This document shows, piece by piece, positions 49,327 to 59,109 of a stretch of 64,000 bases of DNA. The DNA comes from Cytobacillus pseudoceanisediminis. GTDB lineage: Bacteria > Bacillota > Bacilli > Bacillales > Cytobacillaceae. The DNA lies in the NCBI RefSeq assembly GCF_023516215.1, contig NZ_CP097349.1, positions 1,054,001-1,118,000 of the forward strand, read 5' to 3'. The position numbers and the translations under genes were made by a program. Position 1 is the first letter of the stretch. Every line of letters starts with the position of its first letter. The notes beneath the pieces were generated by a model that had not been told where the DNA came from, did no database searches, and worked only from the letters and a program-made list of their open reading frames with translations.

Positions 49327-49395
49327 ACACATATACAAGGACATCTCGACCAAATTGAAAGAGTCAAAAAAGCCTTTAAGGAGAAGCGAGTTTAA
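49327..49395 (+). pseudogene. DinB-type gene, 3' remnant
   Basis: A startless frame encodes THIQGHLDQIERVKKAFK and EKRV, then a stop. H-x-x-G-H-x-x-Q-I is the C-terminal metal helix of DinB/ClbS-like proteins. The preceding 100 bases have lost the frame. It sits between two intact members of the same superfamily, so one neighbour may once have been a triplet. Confidence 0.4.
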
Positions 49396-49465
49396 AGATT
49401 AATATTTATCTTCTAAACGGGGCAGCATTCATGCAGAAAAACAAAATTTGTGAATACATGTACTA

Positions 49466-49546
49466 AAACTTTAGGTGCTTATGTTAACATCGGCTGCCGA
49501 ACCAGGCGGCTTTTTCATATTGAGGAAAAGGTGCAGTATAGTTATA
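49466..49546 (+). repeat. intergenic element copy 10
   Basis: AAACTTTAGGTGCTTATGTT (5' box), hairpin GGCTGCC-gaacca-GGCGGC with T5, CATATTGAGGAAAAGGTGC and AGTATAGTTATAA (degenerate 3' box). Located between the DinB remnant and the YfiT-type gene. Confidence 0.7.
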
Positions 49547-49652
49547 ACTTTCAAGTTGCAAAAAAATTAAGGGAATTGATGGAAAATTACCTGTATTTTA
49601 TCCTAAATATAGGTAGCTGCAAAAATCAGGGGATCTTTAGGAGGAATAGCAG

Positions 49653-50171
49653 ATGGATTTGAAATATCCAATTGGCCAATTTCAATATAATGGTGAAATT
49701 ACTCACAGTGTTACAAGTATTTGGATAAATGAGATAGAAGAGTTACCAAGATTGTTACGAGATGCTGTAAGAGACTTAGATAATAAAAAGCTTGATACAG
49801 CTTATCGTACAGGAGGGTGGACTGTTCGACAAGTAATACATCATCTTGCGGATAGTCATATGAATGCCTATGTTCGCTTTAAATTGGCTCTTACGGAAGA
49901 AACCCCTGTAATTAAGCCATATGATGAATCGAATTGGGCGGAACTATCTGATTATAAATTGTCGATTGATATTTCACTTTCACTTCTCGAAGCACTCCAC
50001 GAGCGCTGGACCAATCTTTTACGCAGTCTAAGTTCGGCTGATATGGAAAAAACATTTATTCATCCGGATTCAGGAGAAGTTTCAGTAGGTGAAAATATCG
50101 GAATCTACGCCTGGCATGGTAAACATCATCTTGCACATATTACTTCTTTATGCAGTCGTATGGGATGGTAA
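49653..50171 (+). CDS. bstA: YfiT/BstA-type DinB-fold enzyme, probable bacillithiol S-transferase
   Basis: 172 aa. [69 protein letters not shown], and [19 protein letters not shown] follow B. subtilis YfiT/BstA closely along the length. The His of VIHHLADSH and the HxxxH of GKHHLAH bind the metal. BstA enzymes conjugate bacillithiol to electrophiles such as toxins. RBS GGAGG lies at 49638. Confidence 0.88.
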   Translation: MDLKYPIGQFQYNGEITHSVTSIWINEIEELPRLLRDAVRDLDNKKLDTAYRTGGWTVRQVIHHLADSHMNAYVRFKLALTEETPVIKPYDESNWAELSDYKLSIDISLSLLEALHERWTNLLRSLSSADMEKTFIHPDSGEVSVGENIGIYAWHGKHHLAHITSLCSRMGW

Positions 50172-50196
50172 ATGCTTAGTTGGATTAACATACTTT

Positions 50197-50276
50197 TTTA
50201 ACGGGTTATTACCTTAGCTGCCAAAACAGGCGGCTTTTTTCTATTTGAACCAACAGGGGAAGTTAATTAAAGAAGG
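50197..50276 (+). repeat. intergenic element copy 11
   Basis: TTTAACGGGTTATTACCTTA (5' box), hairpin GCTGCC-aaaaca-GGCGGC with T6, CTATTTGAACCAACAGGGG and AAGTTAATTAAAGAAGG (3' box). It ends the YfiT gene. Confidence 0.78.
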
Positions 50277-50332
50277 TATTAATAAAAATTGAGCGAAATA
50301 TACAAAAATATTGCTGATTATGGGGGAGTGAA

Positions 50333-51030
50333 ATGAAAACATATTTGGAACCAGTGGTCAAAAATATATATGCTTTTTTAGTATGGGATGAATCTTGGAA
50401 CTCTTATAATAACTGCTATTTGTTGCTTGAGAACAATAATATTATTCTTATTGATTCAGGAAAGAAAGAACATTCTCACTTGCTGTTTTCCGCACTAAAA
50501 AAGAAAGGAATTTCTAAAAGTGATATAACTCATTTTATTGCCACACACGGTCACAAAGACCATATTGAAGCAATTCAATTTTTAGGTGAAATTGAAGGCT
50601 ATATTCATAATCAGGATGTTGAGTTAATTCCAGAAAATATTAGAAACAAATTAAATATGAAACTTCCAGACAACGGCCCAACTGTAAGTAATTTAGAATG
50701 TGTTCTCCTGGGACACCATACTAAAGGTTCTGTTTTCCTATATCAACGTGAAAGCAAAGTGCTATTTTGCGGAGATCATATCTGTTTTTTTGGAGAACAA
50801 TTGAGTGGTAATGCTGTAGATACAGGTGTTTGGGAGAGGGAAAAATATAAGCAGTTTGTTTCTGAATGGTCTCAAAACGAGGAAATGAGGGAACAGCACA
50901 ATTTTAGTTTATTTATAGAAGGGTTAAAAAAATTACCAAATACGATGTTGAGTATTTGTGTACGGGGCACGGTGCAGTTTTAAAAGGTAAAGTAAATGAA
51001 TTTATTTCTGATTTGCTGGAGTTTGAATAG
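50333..51030 (+). CDS. metallo-beta-lactamase-fold hydrolase (one frameshift)
   Basis: Repaired length is 232 aa. The metal motif is ATHGHKDHIEAI (H-x-H-x-D-H), later ligands are the His in GHHTKGS and the Asp in LFCGDHICF, and the last His is in TGHG. The frame breaks at about 50940: AAA should be AAAA, turning LPNTMLSICVRG into LPKYDVEYLCTGHGAVLKGK. Glyoxalase II-like members of this fold hydrolyse thioesters and related substrates; the specific one is unknown. GGGGGAG precedes ATG 50333. Confidence 0.85.
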
Positions 51031-51048
51031 TTAAATAATATTTTTTAA

Positions 51049-51120
51049 TTAACGGGAGCTGTTCTTCAAGAGGGAGAATAGCTCTTTCTTGTAACGGAAT
51101 AGTTTAGTTTAACAGACAGG
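51049..51120 (+). repeat. intergenic element copy 12 (divergent)
   Basis: TTAACGGGAGCTGTTCTTCA (5' box fused to stem), hairpin GAGCTGTTCTTC/GGAGAATAGCTC, TTTCTTGTAACGG, AATAGTTTAGTTTAACAG. It shows the 5' box and the 3' box joined more closely than in other copies. Confidence 0.55.
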
Positions 51121-51198
51121 AATTTCATTTTTATTTACAGAATATTTAGTAAGGCAGAAGCTTCAATTGAGAGTTTTGAGAGAGAGGGGGAACAACGT

Positions 51199-52371
51199 AT
51201 GAACTATGGACTATTAGTGCGCCCAAGGGGATTGGCTGAAACAAACTCACCCTATGATTGGTTTAAAAAAATGCGAAAAAATGCTCCAGTTTCTTTTGAC
51301 CCAGAACGGAATTGCTGGGACGTATTCTGTTATGAGGATGTCCAAATGGTTTTACAAAATTTCATTCTGTTCAGTTCAAAAAGAAATGGAAATGTTCAAA
51401 CCTTGCTAGATATGGATCCGGCAACCCATCGAAGGTACCGCAATCTTGTAAGCCAGGCATTTACACCAAAAACTATTCAAGAACTGGAACCTAGGATTAC
51501 GGCTATAACTCACGAATTATTAGCACCGCTGCTAGGAAAACGAAAAATAGATATGGTTGCGGAAATCGCTTATCCTCTTCCTGTAATCGTGATTTCTGAC
51601 ATGCTCGGAGTACCGAGTCATGACAGAAAGATGTTTAAAGAATGGTCTGATATTCTAGTTGCGGGAACACAAAGCTCATCGCCTAATGTAATGTACAAGT
51701 TATTTGCTAAACAAGAAAAGGCTATGCTTGACCTGCAAACATATTTTAAGCGAAAAATTTCAAATCGCCAGATTAACCATACAAACAATATCATATCCAC
51801 GTTAATGACTGCAGAAGTTGGTGGAGATTCATTATCCATGGATGAGTTATTAAGTTTCTGCTTCCTTCTACTTGTTGCAGGGAATGAAACAACTACAAAT
51901 TTAATTGCCAATACAATGCTCACTCTTTTTGAACAGCCGGATATACTCAACCAATTATATAGAGATCATTCTCTTATACCTGCAGCCATTAATGAAGTAC
52001 TAAGATATCGTTCTCCTTTTCACGGTATGAATCGCTTCGTCACTGAAGATATACAATTAAAAGGCATGAATCTGAAAAAAGGGCAGGAAGTAATGGCTTG
52101 GATTGGATCTGCAAACCGGGACGAAAGCGTATTTGACAAACCGGATGTGTTTGACATCAACCGCTCTCCAAACAATTATCTATCTTTTGGAGCAGGTGTT
52201 CACTATTGTCTGGGATCACAGCTTGCCAAATTAGAAGCGAAAATATGCATTACCGAGATGCTTAAAGCGATACCGACTATGAAATTGGACACTTCTAAAC
52301 ATCTTCGTTTAATTTCTAGCACGTTTATGTATGGATATAAAGAGCTTCCTGTCATTTTAGGATCAGAATAA
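51199..52371 (+). CDS. cytochrome P450, CYP109/YjiB-like
   Basis: 390 aa, soluble class. The I-helix oxygen site is LLLVAGNETTTNLIANTML, the K-helix ExxR is in AAINEVLRYRSPF, and the heme cysteine is in LSFGAGVHYCLGSQLAKLEA. The substrate-recognition regions suggest a broad hydrophobic substrate (fatty acids, terpenes) as with YjiB/CYP109B1, but this is only by similarity. No ferredoxin or reductase is next to it, so redox partners must come from elsewhere. GAGAGGGGG precedes ATG 51199. Confidence 0.93.
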   Translation: MNYGLLVRPRGLAETNSPYDWFKKMRKNAPVSFDPERNCWDVFCYEDVQMVLQNFILFSSKRNGNVQTLLDMDPATHRRYRNLVSQAFTPKTIQELEPRITAITHELLAPLLGKRKIDMVAEIAYPLPVIVISDMLGVPSHDRKMFKEWSDILVAGTQSSSPNVMYKLFAKQEKAMLDLQTYFKRKISNRQINHTNNIISTLMTAEVGGDSLSMDELLSFCFLLLVAGNETTTNLIANTMLTLFEQPDILNQLYRDHSLIPAAINEVLRYRSPFHGMNRFVTEDIQLKGMNLKKGQEVMAWIGSANRDESVFDKPDVFDINRSPNNYLSFGAGVHYCLGSQLAKLEAKICITEMLKAIPTMKLDTSKHLRLISSTFMYGYKELPVILGSE

Positions 52372-52504
52372 TATCCATTATTTCAAAATCTTGCTGTTGG
52401 AATATCTTCTGCCCTCGTATTAGTGACTGAATTCAAGTGCTTATGAATATGTTTTAGCTTTAAATTATGTTAGACTAAAAGCCAAAAAAGAAGAGAGGTA
52501 AACA

Positions 52505-52705
52505 ATGTTTAAAAAAATAATGAAACAAATTAAGCAACTTTCCCAAGGAAGCAGTGAGCGAAGAAATGGCCATTATCGAAGGGGCAGCAGCAGTGAACGA
52601 AGAAACCGTTATTTTAACCGAGGAAGCAGCAGCAACCGGCGATATAAACAATCTCCAATGAGTGGAAGTAACTACTACAAACGAAAGGGTCGAAGCAGCA
52701 GTTAA
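52505..52705 (+). CDS. small Ser/Arg-repeat protein
   Basis: 66 aa, pI very high. After MFKKIMKQIKQLSQ come three imperfect repeats of a GSSSERRNxxYxRG pattern (SSERRNGHYRRG, SSSERRNRYFNRG, SSSNRRYKQ), then a Ser/Lys/Arg tail. No fold is expected; it resembles RS-type nucleic-acid-binding or kinase-substrate proteins. AAGAGAGG precedes ATG 52505. It converges on the kinase gene, with only 9 bases between their stop codons. I do not recognise a family. Confidence 0.6.
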   Translation: MFKKIMKQIKQLSQGSSERRNGHYRRGSSSERRNRYFNRGSSSNRRYKQSPMSGSNYYKRKGRSSS

Positions 52706-52714
52706 TCTTCCTCC

Positions 52715-53493
52715 TTAATATACTTTTTCCTTCGCTTTATGTGCAGCATGAAGATCAGTTGAAATTTCACTAATATTTAAGTAAGGTTCTTTAATTTGTA
52801 GCAGTCTTTTTAGCAAATAAACAGTTTCCTTCTCTAAAGAAAGTTCTTCTGTCCAAGGAAGAGCTTTTTTGTTTTTAGAAGAGTACGTCGTATAAAGCAA
52901 ATATAAAAGTATTTCTCCTAGATCATAGTAGTCCTGTTGTTTCATCTCCAGAAAATTTCTTTGTTTGTTAGGTGAAGAACTAGATGAAGAGTGGAATGGG
53001 TCAGTTCTATGCTTTGACAAACCAAAATCGATTAGAAAAATTTCCGTGTTTTTTATTAAGATGTTTGGAATACGTAAATCTTGATGGTAAATGTCTTTTT
53101 TGTGAAGATAATCTACTAATTCAAGTAGGTGAGTAAGAATTAGTAAAGACTCTTCCTCGTTAAAGGTCTTTTTATTAAAAAAATTTGGTCTTCCAGATTA
53201 TCCGCTTCAATGAAACTCATTACATAATATAAGTGTCCGTTATTTGAAAAGGCTTCAAATAACATCGGTATATTTTTGTGGTTAAGCATACCCAAAACAG
53301 TGATTTCATTTTCAAACATCGCCACCTCTTTTTGGTTGCGTCGCTTACTAGGACGAAGCTGTTTGACTACTCTATTCTCGTTTGTTCTTAACTCTTTGCA
53401 CAAATAAACAATCCCATAGCTCCCAGCCCCGATAACGTTCAATATCTCGTAATGTTCGTTCAAAACTGTTCCTTTTTTAATAGGCTTGTCCAC
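52715..53493 (-). CDS. ybdM: YbdM-type Ser/Thr protein kinase (one frameshift)
   Basis: Repaired length is ~259 aa, as in B. subtilis YbdM. Glycine loop VIGAGSYGIVYLCKE, the ATP lysine in RVVKQLRPSKRRN, YYVMSFIEADNLE, catalytic loop YHQDLRIPNILI (the usual HRD reads HQD), and magnesium loop IDFGLSKH. The frame breaks at about 53182: T7 (A7 on this strand's complement) should be eight, joining DQIFFNKKTFNEEESLLILT. The GTG at 53493 has no ribosome site. Homology-like sequence (SIFRAFRKLYQFF) continues upstream to a GGAGGAGAGG site near 53545, so the true start is probably there at a non-standard codon or behind another indel. Confidence 0.8.
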
Positions 53494-53851
53494 AAAAAAT
53501 TGGTAAAGCTTCCTAAATGCTCGAAAAATTGAAACTTTCCTCTCCTCCTTTCTGGATTTTGGTAATTTATAAAGAGATTACTTGACTTTATATCTGTGTT
53601 TTCTTATTGGGAAACACTCAATCGTATGGTGCTATTATAACAAGATATCATAAAATACCTAAAATGATATATTGTTCTAAGGGGTACCACCGTTGAAGCA
53701 ATTGGAAGGACTAAGGCACCTCTTTGTTTTAAGATAAAGGGGCAGTGCTGGTTCTATAAAAAATCGAAGCGATGTTGTGGTTGTAACTTGAGGGTTAAAA
53801 AGAAAAGAATTTGAAGGAAGTAAAAATTCGTTAGGGAAGCAGGTAAGATCA
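53494..53851. other. intergenic stretch between the kinase and the response regulator
   Basis: It contains the kinase ribosome site on the reverse strand (~53535-53550) and AT-rich promoter-like sequence. GGCACCTCTTTGTTTTAAGA and TAAAGGGGCAGTGCTGG near 53713-53750 look like a badly degraded element copy. No gene is visible. Confidence 0.3.
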
Positions 53852-54523
53852 ATGAAAAAGATATTGATAATTGATGATGAAGCAGACATGCGAAAACTGC
53901 TGGCAGATTATTTTGAAGTTAACGGGTATCACATCATGACCGCAAAGGACGGCAATGAGGCGGAAAGGCAAGCAGAAAAACAACCGGATATAATTTTACT
54001 GGATATAAACATGCCTGAGATTAACGGTCTTGACGTTTGCAGGAAAATCCGGAGTTATGTTTCCTGCCCCATCTTATTTCTAACCGCACGTGTAGAAGAT
54101 GCTGATAAAATATCCGGTTTTCAGGCTGGCGGAGATGATTATATTCAAAAGCCGTTCAGCATCCATGAACTTGGCGCAAGAGTGGATGCCCATTTGCGCA
54201 GAGAAATGAGAAATCAAAAGAAGACAACGGTTAAGTTTAGTGGCGACCTTGTCATTGATTATTCAGAGCGAGCGCTTTATTGTAACGACATACAAATTTC
54301 TTTGGCAAAAAAGGAGTTTGATATTATAGAACTCTTGTCTAAACACCCTGGTATGGTTTTTGACAAAGAACGCATGTATGAAAGAGTATGGGGGACGAAC
54401 GAAGAGGGGGACAGCTCAGTAATCCCTGAACATATCAGGCGTATTCGATCAAAATTGAAAGAGCATGGCTGCGGAAGCAAGATAGAGACTGTGTGGGGTG
54501 TAGGATATAAATGGAAAAGGTAA
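53852..54523 (+). CDS. OmpR/PhoB-family response regulator
   Basis: 223 aa. Receiver domain: acidic pocket IIDDEAD, phosphorylated Asp in IILLDINMPEINGLDVC, Thr in ILFLTARVED, Lys in YIQKPFSIHEL. C-terminal winged helix: ISLAKKEFDIIELLSKHPGM, ERMYERVWGTNEEGDSS, VWGVGYKWKR. It is phosphorylated by the kinase encoded next and likely controls the penicillin-binding-like hydrolase gene downstream. The end overlaps the kinase start by 13 bases. Confidence 0.92.
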   Translation: MKKILIIDDEADMRKLLADYFEVNGYHIMTAKDGNEAERQAEKQPDIILLDINMPEINGLDVCRKIRSYVSCPILFLTARVEDADKISGFQAGGDDYIQKPFSIHELGARVDAHLRREMRNQKKTTVKFSGDLVIDYSERALYCNDIQISLAKKEFDIIELLSKHPGMVFDKERMYERVWGTNEEGDSSVIPEHIRRIRSKLKEHGCGSKIETVWGVGYKWKR

Positions 54524-55616
54524 TGGGCTATCTTCGATTGAATAATATGACCATACTACAATCCTTCATCACGCTAAATTCCTTATATTTAGTTTTCGTT
54601 TTAACAGCCATTGTGTTCGAATTCGAGTGGGCCGAAGAGATGACGCGACGCTTTGCCAATCACCCTTATGGGAACGACTGGGTTCTAACTGTTCAAATTG
54701 CTGCGATACTTTTGACGGTAGGAACCGGATTAGTCTTGATGGCCAGCATCTTTTACAAACTGAAACTGAAAAAACCTTTGGAAATCCTGATGAACGCGTC
54801 AGAGAAAATCTCGGCAAATGATTTAGGGTTCCATATTTCCTACGACAGCAGGGATGAAATGAGCGAGCTTTGCCGTGCATTTGAAAAGATGCGCAGTCAA
54901 TTGGAAAGTAACTTTAAAGCCCAATGGCGCTTGAACGAGGAACGTAAGCAGCTTAATGCGATTTTTGCCCATGACTTGAGAACACCTCTGTCCATCATGA
55001 AAGGATATATCGAGGTTGTAACCACCTATCTGCCGCAAAAAAGGATATCCGAGGAAAAACTGCTGGATATCATCAAAACAATGGAAATGCATATTGTTCG
55101 TATGGAGCGTTATGTAGAGGCCATGAACTCTATTGAGAAGTTGGATAATTTTCCAATAAACAAACAAATTATCGAAATGGATGCCCTAATCAACTATCTG
55201 GAAGACGGTGCCAGCCGAATTGCAGACCAAAGTGGCAAATCTTTCGACTCATACAGATCTGCAGATTCCACAAAATTGTTTATCGATAAGGATCTCGTGA
55301 TGCAGGTTTCTGAAAATCTGGTGGCAAATGGAGTGCGTTATGCTTCCAGCCATGTTCAAGTCCATTACTCGGTTCGCAATGGCATTTTTTCCATAACGGT
55401 CACTGACGATGGCTCCGGATTTTCCGAAGAAGTGGTACGGAAGGCAGTTCTCCCCTTTATCGGGGCGAGGCGTCGGAAGCAAATGAGAACAAAGGGTTAG
55501 GGCTTTATATTTGTAAAATATTGTGTGAAAAGCATCAGGGCTTCTTACAGGTCGCAAACAGTACCCGCGGTGGTGGAAAAGTAACAGCAAGCTTTTTTTG
55601 CAGAATTGATAAATAG
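54511..55616 (+). CDS. two-component sensor histidine kinase (one frameshift)
   Basis: Repaired length is 368 aa. Two N-terminal membrane segments (SLYLVFVLTAIVFEFE, VQIAAILLTVGTGLVLMASI) flank a very short outer loop. HAMP (PLEILMNASEKISANDLGFH), phospho-His in IFAHDLRTPLSIMKGYIE, N box VSENLVANGVRYASS, G1 TDDGSGFSEEV and G2 NKGLGLYICKILCEKHQG. The frame breaks at about 55461: TTT should be TTTT, restoring PFYRGEASEANENKGLGL. Such intramembrane-type kinases often sense cell-wall antibiotics; the ligand is unknown. Confidence 0.9.
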
Positions 55617-55667
55617 TTGAAAATTATACTTTAGTATTTCCTTATCCCAAGAAAAAGGAGTGCTAAA

Positions 55668-57151
55668 ATGATTTTCACTTATAAGAAAATACCCGCTTTC
55701 TTAACCAGCTTGCTTCTGGCAGTGCTAATGACTGCATTGCCTTTTGCTGATGCCCGCGCTCAAAGTAAAACAGAGATTGTGAAAGAAATCGATGACTATA
55801 TTAAGAAAAACATGGAAGTCAACCATATTACAGGTGTATCTCTGGCAATAACCCACGGTGAAGATGTGTTTTACACGCAAGGCTATGGTGCATATTCAGA
55901 TGGAAGGGAAATAACCTCAAGAACGCCCTTCCCAATCGCCTCATTGAGTAAATCCATGACCGCGCTGGCTGTATTGCAGCTTGCAGATAAGGGACAGATT
56001 GACCTTGACGCTCCATATGTCTCATACTTTCCCGACATCTCGCCCACAGACGATCGCATCACTCGCATCACGATCCGGAACTTGCTAAACCATACTAGTG
56101 GCCTTAATGATAAAGTAAATCCCGACATGACGAAATCCGTTCAATTTAAAACATTACAAGAGATAAACAAATCTTTGGACAGAGTAAAGCTTGCTAATGA
56201 TCCTGGTGATACATACAACTATCATAACCCAAACTATCAATATCTAGCATTGTTAGTGGAACAGATCAGCGGTAAACGGTTTTCTGTATACCTTAAAGAA
56301 CATATTTTTGCTCCATTGGGGATGAATGGCACCTTTAGTGTCAGTTTGACGGAACAAATCAATGAAAATGATGCCATTCCTCGGGGACATTATCTGTTGT
56401 TCGGCAACCCGAAAAGTACAGCCGAACCGATATGGTTTATAGAAGGCCCAGCAGGTGTGGTTACCAATGCCGAGGATATGGCAAAATGGATGCGTGCACA
56501 ATATAATCCGCAGCTTCTTTCCCTAATCTCATGGAACAGTACCATACTGCAGGGCAGCGCGCTCCTTATGGCATGGGGTGGCTTGCTTCCAATGAAGCCG
56601 ATTGGGGCAGGTCGATCTCCCACTCGGGAATTTTCTGGACTTACAAGGCTGAAGAAACTGTTTATTTAGACAAGGAACTTGGAATTACCATGATGTTTGA
56701 CACTGGGATAAACGCATTCCTTGATTATTCCGCCTTTGTTAAAGGCGTTTCCCAAATCATGGTTGGAGGAAAGGCAGAAATTTCAGCCATCAATAGCCGA
56801 AACATGGAAATAGCGATGATTCTTCTTATGGCGGGAACAATCCTCTGGAGCGGGTATTCATTCTACCGGCTGAAGAAGAAAAAGAACAGGCTTACGGCAT
56901 TTCGCCGAAAGCTGATCTTCGCATCAGTAAGGACTATACTCCCCGTGCTGATCCTTTTATTTCTACCGTCTATTTTGGCCATATTTGCAGGAGGCAGGGT
57001 TGTGCCTTGGAATGGAATATGGATGATGATGCCGTCTCTTATTATTTGGCTTGTATTATTAGTTGTGGTTAATCTTGTTAATAACACCTTCCTTTACTTC
57101 ATTTATTTTAATTCAATAAAAAAGCGTAAAAGCTCGGCAATATCTAAATAA
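55668..57151 (+). CDS. serine hydrolase/class C beta-lactamase-fold protein with C-terminal membrane segments (one frameshift)
   Basis: Repaired length is 494 aa. Signal peptide (FLTSLLLAVLMTALPFADAR), nucleophile motif S-L-S-K in FPIASLSKSMTALAV, the second motif Y-H-N in YNYHNPNYQYLALLVE, and HSG in place of KTG (SISHSGIFWTYK). The C-terminus adds three membrane segments. The frame breaks at about 56535: CCC should be CCCC, restoring LLSPNLMEQYHTAGQRAPYG. Members are D-amino-acid or peptide hydrolases, esterases or resistance proteins. It follows the two-component pair by 51 bases and is probably the regulated output. Confidence 0.85.
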
Positions 57152-57301
57152 CATAAACATCGGCTTTCCAGGGTTCAGCTTGTAGAGACCGCCCAATTTG
57201 GAAAATGTTAAATAAAAATAATTAGAAGTATAATAATCTTATGCTTTAAACAGGAGCAAAAAAGAGCGAAGGATTTTCATTCAAGTATTAAATACTTATC
57301 T

Positions 57302-57383
57302 GACAGGTTTTTATTTCAAGATAAGCTGCTAATCTGGCAGCTTTTTTCTTATTAAACTAACGGGGCAGGTTTGTTGAATAAGG
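57302..57383 (+). repeat. intergenic element copy 13 (complete)
   Basis: GACAGGTTTTTATTTCAAGA (5' box), hairpin AAGCTGC-taatctg-GCAGCTT with T6, CTTATTAAACTAACGGGG and CAGGTTTGTTGAATAAGG (3' box). Together with copy 3 this is the clearest copy. The rest of 57152-57719 has only the terminator at 57631. Confidence 0.85.
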
Positions 57384-57630
57384 TGTGTTGAAAAAATTAC
57401 AGATAAATTGTGTGAATTCGGTTTTATTTAATTACTAATATTTGGTATTATATAATTTAAAGAGATGTAAAGAAAGGGGAATCTATATTACACATGTGGA
57501 ATACCTTGAAATGATTATTTAATTGGATAGAGACAGGGTGCGGTCCTTGGTCTTTAAGGATGCGTTTATTTGTCTATCTGAAATCATTCAAGGGATACAA
57601 GATGTGGACAATTAAATTCCCATTGCCAAG

Positions 57631-57655
57631 CAGATATCCTTATATATCTGTTTTT
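57631..57655 (+). terminator. Rho-independent terminator
   Basis: CAGATAT-cctt..-ATATCTG followed by T5. It lies 65 bases before the phosphotransferase gene, with no gene before it. Confidence 0.5.
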
Positions 57656-57719
57656 CATTATGGGTAAAAATACATCTCAATTGACACAGTCATAACGTCC
57701 CTAAATAGGGGGAATTCTA

Positions 57720-58517
57720 ATGAAAAGTCATTACGAAAACGAAGAAGTGCTAACAGGAGGAAATGTCTCGATAGTATACCGTTCGGGAGATACTGTTCGA
57801 CGAGAATTAAAACCTGATAGTGTAAAAATTCATAAGTTGTATCAGCATTTAGAAAGTGAAGGATTCGACTATGCACCGAAGTACTTAGGTATTGATGAAA
57901 AAGATAGAGAGATATTAACTTTTATTGAAGGAGAAGCTGGTAATTATCCTTTAAAAAAATATATGTGGTCTAATGGTGTTTTAAAAGAGATAGCGAAAAT
58001 GCTTCGTCTCTATCATGATGCTGTGAGTAATTTTCCTATCGACGAGAATTGGCAGCCAATAGAAAACACACCTCAGCCAATGGAGGTGCTATGTCACAAT
58101 GATTTTGCCATCTATAACATCATTTTTAATCACGAAAAGCCAGTAGGGATTATTGATTTTGATCTTGCTGCTCCTGGTCCAAGACTTTGGGATATAGCTT
58201 ATACTCTATACACTTGCGTTCCTTTAAGCAGACTTTATCATACTGAATCAGGTAAGGCAGTTTATTATGATCCATTAAAGGATGCCAACCGTATAAAACA
58301 AAGAGTTAGATTATTTTTTGAATCCTATGGTATTGAGGGGATAGAAAATGGTTTTTTTGAGATGGTGCTGCTGCGAGTAGAAGGTTTATGTAAAACAATG
58401 CAAAGGAAAGCAAACGAAGGCAATATGGCGTTTCAAAAAATGATCGATGAAGGACATTTTGAACATTATCAAAAGGAACTTCAATTCATTCGTGAACATG
58501 GGAAAGAATGGATTTAA
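57720..58517 (+). CDS. APH-family phosphotransferase
   Basis: 265 aa. ATP-binding N-lobe (TGGNVSIVYRSGDTVRRELK), the catalytic loop EVLCHNDFAIYNIIFNHEKP (HxDxxxxN variant), and the metal motif GIIDFDLAAPGPRLWDIAY. The fold is shared by aminoglycoside and choline/macrolide phosphotransferases; the target is uncertain, so resistance is not established. AATAGGGGGA precedes ATG 57720. Single-gene unit in the element-rich region. Confidence 0.83.
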   Translation: MKSHYENEEVLTGGNVSIVYRSGDTVRRELKPDSVKIHKLYQHLESEGFDYAPKYLGIDEKDREILTFIEGEAGNYPLKKYMWSNGVLKEIAKMLRLYHDAVSNFPIDENWQPIENTPQPMEVLCHNDFAIYNIIFNHEKPVGIIDFDLAAPGPRLWDIAYTLYTCVPLSRLYHTESGKAVYYDPLKDANRIKQRVRLFFESYGIEGIENGFFEMVLLRVEGLCKTMQRKANEGNMAFQKMIDEGHFEHYQKELQFIREHGKEWI

Positions 58518-58544
58518 TAAAATTTTGAACTAAATGTATAGTAT

Positions 58545-58577
58545 AGCGTTAAGCCACTTGGGTTTAACGCTTTTTTA
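58545..58577 (+). terminator. Rho-independent terminator
   Basis: AGCGTTAAGCC pairs with GGTTTAACGCT, followed by T6. Confidence 0.8.
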
Positions 58578-58722
58578 ATGTTGAATATTCCAGGATAAAT
58601 ATAATTGAAAAAAGGCAAGTTTGTGCTATTTTATTCACTACAAAAGAGAGGAAGAAGCAAGAAGTCTAAATCAAGCTTGTAAGATAGTTTTGAAAAGTTA
58701 TGCTAATAAGGAAGTGTACCCT

Positions 58723-59060
58723 ATGAAACTATACCATATCAATCTTACGGCCACTGACGTTATTGCTGCACGAGAGTTCTTAGAGAAATATTTCTACTTG
58801 CAAACCAAGAGGATAAATAGCGATTCATTTGCTGTATTGACTGATGATGACGGATTGTTACTAGCTTTGATGAAAGATACTCAGGCCAACGACCCCAAGT
58901 CCTTTCATATTGGCTTCTTTCAAGAGAGTAATGAACGAGTATACGAGATCAATCAACGATTGAAGGATGATGATTTGATGTGAAGCCGCCTAAGATGGCT
59001 CATCGATGGACATTCTATGTTAAAGCCCCAGGAGGATTTACTGTGGAGGTACTTAGTTGA
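58723..59060 (+). CDS. VOC-family protein, second copy (one frameshift)
   Basis: Repaired length 112 aa, the same as the first copy. LYHINLTATDVIAAREFLEK, FAVLTDDDGLLLALMKD and SFHIGFFQESNER match the paralogue at 17264. Near 58972 GATGATGATTTG replaces GATGATGGATTTG of the other copy, so a single G is missing; adding it restores DVKPPKMAHRWTFYVKAPGG and the end EVLS. Either a sequencing error or a fresh mutation. ATG 58723 follows AAGGAAG. Confidence 0.7.
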
Positions 59061-59109
59061 GTAAGATATATTCGATACTTTTGGGTTACCTAATACTGCA
59101 AAGAATCAA

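Noticed and set aside
49450..49662. 70-codon frame before the YfiT-type gene
   Set aside because: It spans an element copy (hairpin and T-tract) and has no ribosome site.
57720..58517. Calling the APH-type gene an aminoglycoside-resistance gene
   Set aside because: The fold is shared by many small-molecule kinases and no resistance-specific motif can be assigned.
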